A DNA stretch of 64,000 nucleotides, taken from assembly GCA_039714395.1 (NCBI GenBank), contig JBDLJH010000012.1, positions 1 to 64,000 of the forward strand, written 5' to 3'. Position 1 is the stretch's first letter; the number at the start of each line of letters is the position of its first letter. The notes under the pieces were generated by a model that saw only the letters and a program-made list of their open reading frames with translations, had not been told where the DNA came from and made no database searches. The stretch is from JAPHSX01 sp039714395 (lineage in GTDB: Bacteria; Pseudomonadota; Gammaproteobacteria; Thiohalomonadales; Thiohalomonadaceae). The position numbers were made by a program, and so were the translations under genes. Below, piece by piece: positions 49,409-58,328 of this stretch.

Positions 49409-50178
49409 CCGCGCAGCCCCACCCCATGTTTCATTAGCCACAGGCTGTAGTTGTAGAGTGCAATGATAAACAGAGTGATCACCCCGTAAGCAACTCCCAA
49501 CGATATATCTGAAACCCCCAGCATGCCATAGCGGAAGGTATTTACCATGTAGAGGATGGGGTTGCCTAGCGACAGTGTTTGCCACAACTCTGGCAACATA
49601 CTCACCGAGTAGAAAATTCCTCCCAGGTAAGTGAGGGGAGTTAGTACGAAGGTGGGGATGATGCTGATGTCATCAAAGCTCTTGGCAAAGACCGCATTGA
49701 TGAAACCAGCCAGGGCGAAGAGGATAGAGGTAAGCAAGGCAACGCTAAGGGTCACCCATATGTTGTAGAATTGTAGTTCGGTAAAGAACATTGCCACTAG
49801 TGTGACCATTACCCCAACCGTTAGTCCGCGCGCCACGCCACCGGCGATGTAGCCGATGAGTATCAGTGAGTGTGGGATCGGTGAGATTAATAGCTCTTCG
49901 ATGTAGTTGCTGAACTTCGCACCATAAAAGGAGGAGACTACATTGGCGTAGGAGTTGGAGATGATATTCATCATGATCAGCCCCGGTACAATATAATCCA
50001 TGTAGCTGAAGCCATCTATGGGGGTAAGTTGTGAGCCGATCATCTTTCCGAAAATAACAAAGTAGAGGGCGGTGGTGATCATCGGTGGCAGGATGGTCTG
50101 TATCCAGATGCGTGCAAAGCGACGGATCTCTTTGATTAAAATCGTGCTAAAGGCGATGCGATAGGTTTGTAGGTCCAT
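49405..50178 (-). CDS. yadH: ABC-2 type permease (YadH-like)
   Basis: A 257-residue six-helix ABC-2 exporter permease. The N-terminal RIAFSTILIKEIRRFARIWIQ and the loop GGIFYSVSMLPELWQTLSLGNPILYMVN are hallmarks of the YadH/NodJ group. The substrate is unknown. Its ATG shares one base with the ATPase stop (TAATG), so they make a two-gene operon, the usual yadG-yadH pairing. Confidence 0.9.
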   Translation of the reverse strand: MDLQTYRIAFSTILIKEIRRFARIWIQTILPPMITTALYFVIFGKMIGSQLTPIDGFSYMDYIVPGLIMMNIISNSYANVVSSFYGAKFSNYIEELLISPIPHSLILIGYIAGGVARGLTVGVMVTLVAMFFTELQFYNIWVTLSVALLTSILFALAGFINAVFAKSFDDISIIPTFVLTPLTYLGGIFYSVSMLPELWQTLSLGNPILYMVNTFRYGMLGVSDISLGVAYGVITLFIIALYNYSLWLMKHGVGLRG

Positions 50179-51101
50179 TATTTGTCCACCCCGCGCTCAA
50201 CCAGATCGAGAAACAGCTCTTCCAGCCGGTTGGCCTTGTTACGCATTGACATCACCTCAATACCGCATGAACTTAGCTCATTAAATACCACGTTAATGCT
50301 TTGTTCGCGGCGCACCTCTATCTCGATAGTAGTGTTGTCGATGAGCTGTAGTGGGTAGCCGCACTGTAGTATTGGGGGGGCGGAGAGAGGTGAAGCAAGA
50401 TCGAGGATAAATGTCTCTCGATCGAGTTTGTTGATCAGGCTCTTGATAGAGGTGTTTTCTACTATCTCCCCCTGGTCGATGATCGCAACATTGCGACATA
50501 GCATCTCGGCCTCTTCCAGGTAGTGGGTGGTGAGGATGATAGTGGTGCCCTCTGCATTGATCTCGCGCAGGAACTGCCACATTGAACGGCGTAGTTCAAT
50601 GTCTACCCCAGCGGTGGGTTCATCAAGGATCAACAGGCGTGGTTTGTGTATCAGTGCGCGGGCAATCATCAGGCGACGTTTCATTCCACCTGAGAGGCCG
50701 CGAGCCATGGTTCGGCGTTTCTCCCACAGCCCCAGCTTCTTCAGTGCCCATTCGCAGCGCTCACGGGCCTCATGCTTATCAACACCGTAGTAACCAGCCT
50801 GGTTGATTACTATCTCCTCTACCGGTTCAAACTGGTTGAAATTGAACTCCTGTGGTACCAGTCCCAGATCACGTTTAACCAGCATTGGTTTGTCCCGCAT
50901 GTCGTTGCCGAACACCTTGATTTCTCCAGCGCTCTTGTTCACCAGGGAGGTGATGATGCTGATGGTGGTCGATTTACCGGCACCATTAGGGCCGAGCAGG
51001 GCGAAAAAGTCACCCTCCTCAACCGCCAGGTCTATCCCTTTTAGGGCAGTAAACCCGTTACGGTAGGTTTTGGTCAGACCGCTGATTTCCAGGGCAAGCA
51101 T
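50178..51101 (-). CDS. yadG: ABC transporter ATP-binding protein (YadG-like)
   Basis: A 307-residue ATPase: Walker A GPNGAGKST (about 38-46), signature LSGGMKRRL, Walker B RLLILDEPTAGVD, then a switch His in LTTHYLEEAE. The extra C-terminal region (about 225-307, VEIEV...IEVMSMRNKANRLEELFLDLV) is typical of ABC-2 export ATPases. It pairs with the permease downstream. Confidence 0.93.
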   Translation of the reverse strand: MLALEISGLTKTYRNGFTALKGIDLAVEEGDFFALLGPNGAGKSTTISIITSLVNKSAGEIKVFGNDMRDKPMLVKRDLGLVPQEFNFNQFEPVEEIVINQAGYYGVDKHEARERCEWALKKLGLWEKRRTMARGLSGGMKRRLMIARALIHKPRLLILDEPTAGVDIELRRSMWQFLREINAEGTTIILTTHYLEEAEMLCRNVAIIDQGEIVENTSIKSLINKLDRETFILDLASPLSAPPILQCGYPLQLIDNTTIEIEVRREQSINVVFNELSSCGIEVMSMRNKANRLEELFLDLVERGVDK

Positions 51102-51332
51102 AGAGTCACTCGAATACTTCGATAGATGGTAGGAGCGCAGTCTACCGCAGAGACAGAGATGGTGCTATTACAGCTATATTGTGTGGGGTATTGGCGCTGC
51201 GTACGTTGACCCGGGTAGTGCTGCATGGTACAAAAACATGCGGATTTATTTAAATAAAACAATAAGTTAATTCTTCCTGCGGTTAGCTGTACAATTTAAG
51301 TGGATAGGGGGAGTCTATGGGGAGGGAGTCTG
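51102..51332. other. divergent intergenic region, nothing definite
   Basis: 231 nt between the YadG-like ATPase and the DUF898 gene, which are transcribed away from each other. Part near 51240-51300 is AT-rich and probably holds promoters; no clear -35/-10 pair, repeat or RNA gene is seen. GGAGGGAG just before 51333 is the ribosome-binding site of the DUF898 gene. Confidence 0.4.
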
Positions 51333-52646
51333 ATGTCTGAATCGTCTTATATGGTGGTGTTCCGGGGTGAGTTGATCGATGGGGCGGATCTGGAGCAGGT
51401 CAAGGAGAGTTTGCAAACCCTCTGTAAGTTGACCAGAGAAAAGGTAGAGCAGCTATTTTCCCTTCCAGCGGTGGTGCTAAAGAAGAATCTTAGTCAGGAA
51501 CTGGCAAAGAGTTTTCAGCAGCAGCTAGAGAGAATCGGTGTGCGTACCGATGTTAAGGCCATGGAAGAGGCGAAGGTGGTCTCTGTGAGTGAAGCCACTA
51601 TTGCCGCTGCGGCACCACAAAGTGGTGACAATGTCGTTTCAGCCATTCGGGCCGAGCAGAAGGAAAAGACGACGGAGAACGATAATCTGCAGGTGCAGTT
51701 CCACGGCAAAGGGGGCGAGTACTTTAAGATATGGATCGTTAATATTTTACTTACTATCGTTACCTTCGGAATCTATTCCGCCTGGGCCAAGGTACGCAAT
51801 CATCGTTACTTCTATAGCAATACCCAGATTGGCAGCGGTAGCTTCGAATACACGGCTGACCCGGTAGCGATCCTTAAGGGGCGTATCATTGCGGTGATCT
51901 TCCTGCTGGTCTTTAACTATGCAGGTACTACGTTGCCGTTCGGTGGGATTCTGTATCTCATTTTGTCGATTATTTTCGTGATTTCTGTACCGTGGTTGGT
52001 TAATCGTTCTATGGCCTTTCGCAATCGCAATACAGTTTACCGTAATGTACGTTTTGGTTTTGATGGCAACTACATGGATGCGCTCAAGGCCTTTGTTCTG
52101 TGGCCGATAGCAGGGGCATTAACGATTGGTATCCTTATGCCCTATGCCATATACAAGCAGAAAAGTTATGTGGTACAGGGTTCGCGCTACGGTACCAGTA
52201 GCTTTGCGTCGGAGTTTGGCTGGCGTGATGTCTACGGCATCGCCATTCGTGCGTTTTTATTGATGTTGCTGGCGGTGGTGCTGTTTGTTGTGCCGTTCGT
52301 TGGTCCCCTGCTTGGTATGGCTGTCTATCTCATCGTCTTTGCCTACTTCACTGCCAATATCGGTAACCTGGTTTATAACAATTCTAATCTGCTTAACCAC
52401 GGTTTTGACTCAACTCTGGATACCAAAGAGCTGGCGATGATCTACTTCGTTAACTGGTTGATGCTGGTGTTTACTTTTGGTTTGGCCATGCCGTGGGTCA
52501 AGGTACGGCTGGCCGAATATCGCGCCGCTCACCTGGTGGTAGCAGTCGATGGTTCACTCGATAACTTTATCGCCGCAGAGGAGAAGAATGTCAGCTCGTT
52601 GGGTGAAGAGATCGGTGAAGCTTTCGATATTGATATTGGTTTGTAA
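51333..52646 (+). CDS. YjgN-like DUF898 membrane protein
   Basis: A 437-residue protein. The first 75 residues form a small soluble domain (VVFRGELIDGADLEQVKESL ... QQQLERIGVRTDVKAM) of a kind that recurs before diverse proteobacterial membrane proteins. The rest is the DUF898/YjgN domain with about nine hydrophobic segments and the repeated pattern FGIYSAWAKVRNHRYFYSNT / FGLAMPWVKVRLAEYR. Function unknown. The ATG at 51333 is chosen for the strong GGAGGGAG before it. The stop overlaps the M48 protease start by one base (TAATG). Confidence 0.82.
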   Translation: MSESSYMVVFRGELIDGADLEQVKESLQTLCKLTREKVEQLFSLPAVVLKKNLSQELAKSFQQQLERIGVRTDVKAMEEAKVVSVSEATIAAAAPQSGDNVVSAIRAEQKEKTTENDNLQVQFHGKGGEYFKIWIVNILLTIVTFGIYSAWAKVRNHRYFYSNTQIGSGSFEYTADPVAILKGRIIAVIFLLVFNYAGTTLPFGGILYLILSIIFVISVPWLVNRSMAFRNRNTVYRNVRFGFDGNYMDALKAFVLWPIAGALTIGILMPYAIYKQKSYVVQGSRYGTSSFASEFGWRDVYGIAIRAFLLMLLAVVLFVVPFVGPLLGMAVYLIVFAYFTANIGNLVYNNSNLLNHGFDSTLDTKELAMIYFVNWLMLVFTFGLAMPWVKVRLAEYRAAHLVVAVDGSLDNFIAAEEKNVSSLGEEIGEAFDIDIGL

Positions 52647-53710
52647 TGGAGATTTTCGGCGAGCTCTACGACGGTAAAACCTCCGCTCACTGGGGGGCGA
52701 AGCTGACGGTCTATCCGGGTGGTCTGTTACAGCTGCGCTGGGATGAAGGCAAGAGTGATTATGCGCTTGACGGTGTTGAGGTAACTTCACGTCTTGGCAA
52801 TACGCCGCGCTACTTCAGTCTGCCCGATGGGCGTAAGTTTGAGACCCATGATAACGATGCTGTGGACACCCTGTTACGCGAACATAGCAAACAGGAGCTA
52901 CATGGTTGGCAGTCGCTGCTGCACAAACTGGAAAGCCGCATGCAGTTTGTGGTGTTGTCACTAATCTTGGTGATCGCCTTTAGCTGGGGAATGCTGAAAT
53001 ACGGTCTGCCTGCTGCTGCCGAGGGCATTGCCTATGCCCTGCCACAGAACATTATGCAAAGTGCTACCGATACCACTCTGGAGTTGCTGGATGAACATTA
53101 TCTCGAGCCCTCCGAGATGGACGAAACCGTACAGCAGCGATTAATTGCACGTTTTGGAGTCATGAGCAAAAAGGTGGAGCAGGGTTTTAACTATCAGCTG
53201 TTATTCCGTAAGGGAGGTGAGATGTTGGGTGCCAACGCCTTCGCTCTACCTTCGGGTACCATCGTGATCACCGATGAACTGGTGAATATTGCCAATAATG
53301 ATGAGGAGCTGGTGGCCGTGCTGGCCCATGAACTTGGCCATGTCGTGCATCGTCACAGCTTGCGTCAGGTGTTACAGAATTCTGCCCTCTCTTTAGCCAT
53401 TACCTACACTACCGGTGATGTCAGTTCACTGGTAGTGGCATTACCAGTACTGTTTGTGCAATTGGGTTACTCTCGTCGCTTCGAGCATGAGGCCGATCAA
53501 TTTGCCTACGACTTTATGCAGCAGGATGAAATCCCGTTACAGCGTTTTGCTACCATCCTTGAAGGGTTGGAGGCGGCGCACACGGTACGTCGTTCCAGGC
53601 AAGATGAGAAAAAACAGGAGGAGGGAAGTACGATGGTCGATATTTTCGAATATCTTTCCACTCACCCTCCTACAAAAGACAGAGTGAAGCGTTTTCGAGA
53701 GGCGAGTTAA
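52646..53710 (+). CDS. M48-family membrane metalloprotease
   Basis: A 354-residue protein. A membrane segment at about 95-115 is followed by a peptidase M48 domain with the zinc motif HELGHVVHRH and the third ligand in RRFEHEADQFAYDFM. The first 85 residues form a small globular domain (FGELYDGKTSAHWGAKLTVY). It belongs to the HtpX/Oma1/BepA-like group of membrane-quality-control proteases and probably faces the periplasm or membrane surface. One-base overlap with the DUF898 gene means the two are translationally coupled and likely work together. Confidence 0.9.
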   Translation: MEIFGELYDGKTSAHWGAKLTVYPGGLLQLRWDEGKSDYALDGVEVTSRLGNTPRYFSLPDGRKFETHDNDAVDTLLREHSKQELHGWQSLLHKLESRMQFVVLSLILVIAFSWGMLKYGLPAAAEGIAYALPQNIMQSATDTTLELLDEHYLEPSEMDETVQQRLIARFGVMSKKVEQGFNYQLLFRKGGEMLGANAFALPSGTIVITDELVNIANNDEELVAVLAHELGHVVHRHSLRQVLQNSALSLAITYTTGDVSSLVVALPVLFVQLGYSRRFEHEADQFAYDFMQQDEIPLQRFATILEGLEAAHTVRRSRQDEKKQEEGSTMVDIFEYLSTHPPTKDRVKRFREAS

Positions 53711-53810
53711 GTCTATCTGTCGTTGTGGTAAATGAGCTGGCGAATTTGAGCTGAACCTACCCCGAAATAATTGGCACCTCGTTTCAATGAAGCAAAGAAA
53801 ATGAACACCT

Positions 53811-53863
53811 CGTAGGGGATCAAAATCCAGACGGCTTCGCGTCCATTCGCAATGACAAGTCAT
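53811..53863. repeat. degenerate CATTGCGA-type dispersed repeat fragment
   Basis: Read on the minus strand this segment starts TGTCATTGCGAATGGACGCG and goes on through AAGCCGTCTGGATTTTGATC, resembling the widespread GTCATTGCGAGGAG...GCGAAGC dispersed repeats seen in several bacterial genomes. It lies in the gap between the M48 gene and darP. Resemblance is from memory; degree of identity not computed. Confidence 0.35.
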
Positions 53864-53867
53864 AAGA

Positions 53868-53893
53868 AAAGGGCCTCAATCGAGGCACTTTTC
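53868..53893 (-). terminator. bidirectional terminator at the end of the darP cluster
   Basis: GCCTC-AATC-GAGGC (53873-53886) is flanked by AAAAGG before and CACTTTTC after on the plus strand, giving T-rich tails both ways. It stands 5 nt past the darP stop, so it mainly ends the minus-strand transcript, and could also stop transcripts from the M48 gene. Confidence 0.65.
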
Positions 53894-53897
53894 ATTA

Positions 53898-54416
53898 TTA
53901 CCTTTCAATATTATCCCTAAGGTATTTAAACAACTCCCGCGCTGACTTCGGCGGTTTATTCTGCGACTGTTCTTTTTGCGCATTGCGTAACAACTGCCGC
54001 AGGTGCTGGCGGTCGGCATCCGGGTACTGTGACAGCAACTCACCAAGGGCGGTATCCCCTTCCTCCAGCAGTCGGTCTCGCCATTGTTCCAGGCGGTGAA
54101 GACGGGCATTTTCCTGAGCGTGTTCAAGCTTCAGGCCATCCATCGCCGCAAGAATGGGTTCGATATCGGCGGTGCGTAACAGCTTACCGATGTATTGCAG
54201 TTGGCGCTTGCGACCGCCGCGCTCCTTGATGCGATGGACCAGGGCGATGGCATCTTGCAGCTTTTCATCCAATGGGATTTTGTCGAGTTTGTTCTGGTGC
54301 AGTTCAACTAGCTCTTTACCCAGATCAGTGAGGGCATGGCTCTCTCGTTTGAGCTGACTCTTGCTGATGAGGATTTCCTCATCATCATCTTCGGGCTGTT
54401 CGGGTTCATTGCTCAT
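53898..54416 (-). CDS. darP: ribosome-associated protein DarP/YjgA (DUF615)
   Basis: A 172-residue helical protein of the DUF615 family. Landmarks: ISKSQLKRESHALTDLGKELVELHQNKLDKIPLDEKL and RIKERGGRKRQLQYIGKLLR. DarP helps late assembly of the 50S subunit. It follows mgtE by 19 nt on the same strand and is the last gene of the cluster. Confidence 0.93.
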   Translation of the reverse strand: MSNEPEQPEDDDEEILISKSQLKRESHALTDLGKELVELHQNKLDKIPLDEKLQDAIALVHRIKERGGRKRQLQYIGKLLRTADIEPILAAMDGLKLEHAQENARLHRLEQWRDRLLEEGDTALGELLSQYPDADRQHLRQLLRNAQKEQSQNKPPKSARELFKYLRDNIER

Positions 54417-54435
54417 AATGTGTTTGATTCGTTGT

Positions 54436-55794
54436 TTAGATCAGGAACAGTGCCGCTAATCCGAGAAAGGCGAAGAAGCCAAAGACATCGGTGATGGTGG
54501 TCAATACAACGCCACCGGCCAGCGCTGGGTCAGCACCAATCTTTTTCAGCAATAGTGGGATGGTGGCACCAGAGAGGGCCGCCATTAGTAGGTTGACCAG
54601 AATGGCGGCACCGATCACCAGCCCCAGCGGCAGGCTGTTAAACCAGAGACCGGCCACCACCGCGAGGACGCTGGCCCAGATGATGCCGTTGAGCATACCC
54701 ACGCCGAGCTCCTTAATCAGTAGTTGTTGCGCATTGGCGCTGCTGATCTGCCCCAGAGCCTGGGCACGAATTACCAGGGTGAGAGTCTGGCTGCCTGCGA
54801 TGCCGCCCATGCTGGCAACGACAGGCATTAGTACTGCCAATGCCACCATCTGTTCGATGGTGGCGTCGAACCGACCGATAACCCAGGAGGCAAGTAGTGC
54901 TGTGAGCAGGTTGATACCCAGCCATACGGCACGACGCCGACTACTGGCGATTACCGGGGCGAAGATATCCTCTTCTTCGTTTAGTCCGGCCATACCCATA
55001 AAGTCGTGGTCAGCACGGTCGCGGATAACATCGACCACATCATCGATAGTGATACGGCCAAGCAATTTACCTTGTTCGTCGAGGACCGGGGCACTAATGA
55101 GATCGTGATGCTCGAACAGGGTGGCTACTTCCTGTGCCGGGTTGTTAGCAACCAGTACCTCTGAGTCGCTACTCATGAGTTCTTCAACGGTCTGTGTGGG
55201 GTCATGAGTTAGCAGCAGGGTAAGTGGTAGCAGTCCCAGGTAGTAGCCGTCACGGTTGGTCACCATAAGACTGTCTGTGCTCTCTGGCAGCTCGCCGAGG
55301 CGGCGCAGGTAGCGCAGTACCACATCAAGACTGATATCGGCGCGAATAGTGATGGTATCGACGTTCATCAGACCGCCGGCCGAATCTTCATCGTAGTGCC
55401 GTACCGCCTCCAGCCGTTCACGGTGTTGCTGATCCATGTTTTGCAGCAGTTGTGTGGTTACATCCTCAGGCATTTCCGGCAGCAGATCAGCCAGGTCGTC
55501 CGGGGCGAGCTTACTGGCAGCGGCCACCAGCTCGTGTGACTCCATGTCACGGATCAGACTGGCACGCAGGTTGTCGTTGACGTGTAGCAGGATATCGCCG
55601 TCGAAGTTGGGATCGACTTGCTCCCAGACGATGTTGCGCTGTTCGGCGGGAAGGGATTCGAGTAGCAGGGCGATCTCAGCAGGATGCTGTTCGTTGATAA
55701 ACTCGCGGATGGCCTTCAGGTCTTGTTGCGACAGCGCCTCGTGCAGCGTCTCAAGACGCTCCTGCACCGACTCTGTTTCTGTCGCTTCGACCAT
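54436..55794 (-). CDS. mgtE: magnesium transporter MgtE
   Basis: A 452-residue Mg2+ channel. The N-terminal helical N domain (about 20-135; HPAEIALLLESLPAEQR), two CBS domains (about 140-265; TVEELMSSDSEVLVANNPAQEVATLFEHH) and five C-terminal helices (about 285-450) with the pore region GSQTLTLVIRAQALGQI are all present. Cytoplasmic domains close the channel at high Mg2+. Its promoter region is only 85 nt long before ptsI's stop; no M-box-like structure fits there. Confidence 0.95.
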   Translation of the reverse strand: MVEATETESVQERLETLHEALSQQDLKAIREFINEQHPAEIALLLESLPAEQRNIVWEQVDPNFDGDILLHVNDNLRASLIRDMESHELVAAASKLAPDDLADLLPEMPEDVTTQLLQNMDQQHRERLEAVRHYDEDSAGGLMNVDTITIRADISLDVVLRYLRRLGELPESTDSLMVTNRDGYYLGLLPLTLLLTHDPTQTVEELMSSDSEVLVANNPAQEVATLFEHHDLISAPVLDEQGKLLGRITIDDVVDVIRDRADHDFMGMAGLNEEEDIFAPVIASSRRRAVWLGINLLTALLASWVIGRFDATIEQMVALAVLMPVVASMGGIAGSQTLTLVIRAQALGQISSANAQQLLIKELGVGMLNGIIWASVLAVVAGLWFNSLPLGLVIGAAILVNLLMAALSGATIPLLLKKIGADPALAGGVVLTTITDVFGFFAFLGLAALFLI

Positions 55795-55879
55795 GTTTAT
55801 CCCCTGTTGTTTGTGGCGCAGTTTAGCAAGGGGGACAGGTCTAGGGAATGGCCTGCCGGTGATGGCTAGAGATTTATCT

Positions 55880-57610
55880 CTAAAATGTGTGAATTAGGCC
55901 CAATTCTACGCCTCGGGCAGCAGGGTTATCACTAGCCATTAATTTGCCGAGCTTGCGTTGCAATTTACCGATATCGCTTTCACGTATCAGCTGTTTGACC
56001 TCAAGCAGACCGGATGGAGGCATGCTGAACTCGCGCAGGCCCATTGCCAGAAGCAGGCGGGTGTAACGTGAGTCACCGGCCATTTCGCCACACATGGATA
56101 CCGGTATTTTGGCCTTATGGCCCGCTTTAATTACCCCCTGTATCAGTCGCAGTACACCGAGATTAAGGGGATCGAATAGATGGTTAACGGTTTCATCAAT
56201 GCGATCAGTGGCAAGGGTGTATTGCATTAGATCGTTGGTTCCGATCGACAGAAAGTCGAGGCGTTGGGCGAAAAGGTCTGCACAGATGGCCGCAGCAGGT
56301 ACCTCAATCATTGCACCGATAGGTATCCTGGGGTCAAAGGGCTTTTTCTCGCGCCGTAACTCGGCCTTTGCCTGCTCTATCAAGGCCAGTGTCTGCCCCA
56401 GTTCCTGTACGCTGGTGAGCATTGGGATCAGTAGTCGCACTCGTCCCTTTGCTGAGGCACGCAAAATGGCACGAAGCTGGGGCAGGAACAGCTCGGGCTC
56501 TTTCAGGCAGAGGCGAATGGCTCGTAGTCCCAGTGCCGGATTGGTGCAGGCGGTGGCACCGGGGATGATCTCTTTGTCAGCACCGAGATCAAGACTACGG
56601 ATGGTTAGAGGTAATCCTTTGAGTCGTCGCAGGGTGTTGCGGTAAGTGTGGTACTGCTCAGCTTCGTCGGGTGGGTTTTGACGATTCATGAAAAGAAATT
56701 CGGTGCGATAGAGTCCTACCCCGGCGGCACCTACACGTTTAAGTGCCGTAATGTCATCGGAGAGTTCGATGTTGGCGTGTAGGGTGATGGGGGTACCGTC
56801 GAGACTAAGAGAGTTTTGATCCTTTAGCTTGTAGAGTTCACGCCGTGCTCGCTTCTCGATACGTTGACGTGATTTGTAGTGTTTGAGGAGCTCCTCGTCC
56901 GGGTCTAACAGCACGCTGCCGTTATTGGCATCGATGATTAGCTGCTCATCATTATGAACATACTGATGAACACGGGGGACCCCTACCAGTGCGGGGATGC
57001 CGAGACCGCGGGCGAGAATGGCGGTGTGTGACAGTGGACCTCCACGTTCGGTGACGATAGCGGCAACGTTGCGGCTGTTCAGCTGCACCATGTCGCTGGG
57101 GGCAAGATCGACGGCGAGAATGATACGGGGCTCATCCTTGTCACTCTCCAGTGCACCGATCTGATGCTCTTCGCGTAACAGTATCTGCTGCACACGTCGC
57201 ACTACATGCTCCACATCGTCGCGGCGGGTGCGCAGGTAGGGATCCTCCATCGCGTCGAACACCTGCACCAGTGCGTCCTGTTGTAGTTTTAGTGCCCATT
57301 CGGCATTGCAATGGTGTTGGCGTATCAATTCCACCGGGGCGCTGCTCAGTGCCTCATCCTGCAACATCAGCAGGTGGGTATCGATAAAGGCGGCGATGTC
57401 CTGCGGAGTGTGTTCTGGGATCTGCTGGCGGATGATGTGTAACTGTTCACGTGCCGTATTTAGTGCATGTTCAAAGCGGGAAACTTCATTATCGATATGT
57501 TCGGCTGGCAGCACATACTCGGCGATATCAAGCTGTCCGTGCTGTATTACACGGGCCTTGCCGATGGCGATTCCTTTTGAGACTGAAATGCCGGATAGTG
57601 CTATGGGCAT
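55880..57610 (-). CDS. ptsI: PTS enzyme I (phosphoenolpyruvate-protein phosphotransferase)
   Basis: A 576-residue enzyme I. The phospho-His lies in GGPLSHTAILARGLGIPALVG near residue 190, the PEP-binding region in TIRSLDLGADK, RTEFLFMNR and IGTNDLMQYTLATDR, and the active-site Cys in SMCGEMAGD. It is the plain sugar-type EI without the GAF domain of PtsP. It should phosphorylate HPr encoded 33 nt upstream. With no EIIB or EIIC in the cluster the phosphorelay is most likely regulatory. Confidence 0.96.
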   Translation of the reverse strand: MPIALSGISVSKGIAIGKARVIQHGQLDIAEYVLPAEHIDNEVSRFEHALNTAREQLHIIRQQIPEHTPQDIAAFIDTHLLMLQDEALSSAPVELIRQHHCNAEWALKLQQDALVQVFDAMEDPYLRTRRDDVEHVVRRVQQILLREEHQIGALESDKDEPRIILAVDLAPSDMVQLNSRNVAAIVTERGGPLSHTAILARGLGIPALVGVPRVHQYVHNDEQLIIDANNGSVLLDPDEELLKHYKSRQRIEKRARRELYKLKDQNSLSLDGTPITLHANIELSDDITALKRVGAAGVGLYRTEFLFMNRQNPPDEAEQYHTYRNTLRRLKGLPLTIRSLDLGADKEIIPGATACTNPALGLRAIRLCLKEPELFLPQLRAILRASAKGRVRLLIPMLTSVQELGQTLALIEQAKAELRREKKPFDPRIPIGAMIEVPAAAICADLFAQRLDFLSIGTNDLMQYTLATDRIDETVNHLFDPLNLGVLRLIQGVIKAGHKAKIPVSMCGEMAGDSRYTRLLLAMGLREFSMPPSGLLEVKQLIRESDIGKLQRKLGKLMASDNPAARGVELGLIHTF

Positions 57611-57643
57611 GCTGACTCCTGCCTGTTAGAAGATGGGGTGGTG

Positions 57644-57913
57644 TTACTCCTCTTCGCCGAAGCGCTCGGCTACCAGCGCCTCGAGTTGTTGCAGTGCTGC
57701 CTCGGCATCGCTGCCATCGGCACTGAGTTCCAGGGTGGCTCCCTTGGCCGCGGCCAGCATCATTACACCCATGATGCTTTTGCCATTGACGCGCTGGCCG
57801 TTGCGGCTGAGATTTATCTCGCTATTGAAACCGGAGGCGAGACTGACAAACTTGGCAGCGGCGCGCGCGTGCAGCCCCAGCTTGTTAATGATGGTGATCT
57901 CACTGCTAAGCAT
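57644..57913 (-). CDS. ptsH: HPr-family phosphocarrier protein
   Basis: An 89-residue phosphocarrier. His15 in LGLHARAA is the EI-dependent phosphorylation site; Ser46 in GKSIMGVMMLAA is the site expected for the HPr kinase encoded at 59179-60126, so both regulatory marks of HPr are present. It overlaps the start-side gene (PTS IIA) by 8 nt. Confidence 0.95.
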   Translation of the reverse strand: MLSSEITIINKLGLHARAAAKFVSLASGFNSEINLSRNGQRVNGKSIMGVMMLAAAKGATLELSADGSDAEAALQQLEALVAERFGEEE

Positions 57914-58328
57914 GGTCTACCCGCTCCTGTTGTGCCAGTGGCGGGTGCATATATATGCTGTCCCTACCACCGTTAAGGGCCTTCTCGGCAAGGGCTTGCA
58001 GGCCATCTTCGGCATAGTTCATAACGCGAATTAGCATTGCCAGGCTAAGCCCTGAGATGAGAATAAGCGGATGTTCTTCCCCCATCAGGCTACAGGCGAT
58101 ATTGCTGGGTGTAGCGCCGTAGAGATCGGTCAGGATCAGTACGCCATCACCTTGATCGAGTTCGTTGAGTAGTTCTCGGGCCCGATTACGCTCCTGTTCC
58201 AGGTCGCAATCAGGCTGGATATCCATCACCCTGGTCTCCAGGGGAAGAGTACCCAGAGTTCCAATGGTGGCCTCCAGTGTGGCGCTGCCAAAGGGGGTGT
58301 GAGTGATGAGTAACAGGGCAACGCTCAT
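57906..58328 (-). CDS. PTS mannose-family EIIA-like protein
   Basis: A 140-residue EIIA(Man/Fru) domain with the phospho-acceptor His10 in LLLITHTPFGSAT and the pattern VLILTDLYGATPSNIA. No cognate EIIB/C/D is encoded nearby, so it acts probably as a terminal phosphate acceptor with a regulatory role, as in other proteobacterial rpoN clusters. The ATG at 58328 overlaps the rapZ stop (ATGA). Confidence 0.92.
   Translation of the reverse strand: MSVALLLITHTPFGSATLEATIGTLGTLPLETRVMDIQPDCDLEQERNRARELLNELDQGDGVLILTDLYGATPSNIACSLMGEEHPLILISGLSLAMLIRVMNYAEDGLQALAEKALNGGRDSIYMHPPLAQQERVDHA

Noticed and set aside
53537..53863. 108-codon minus-strand frame at the end of the M48 gene and gap
   Set aside because: Mostly antisense to the protease, no start signal, and runs into the repeat fragment.
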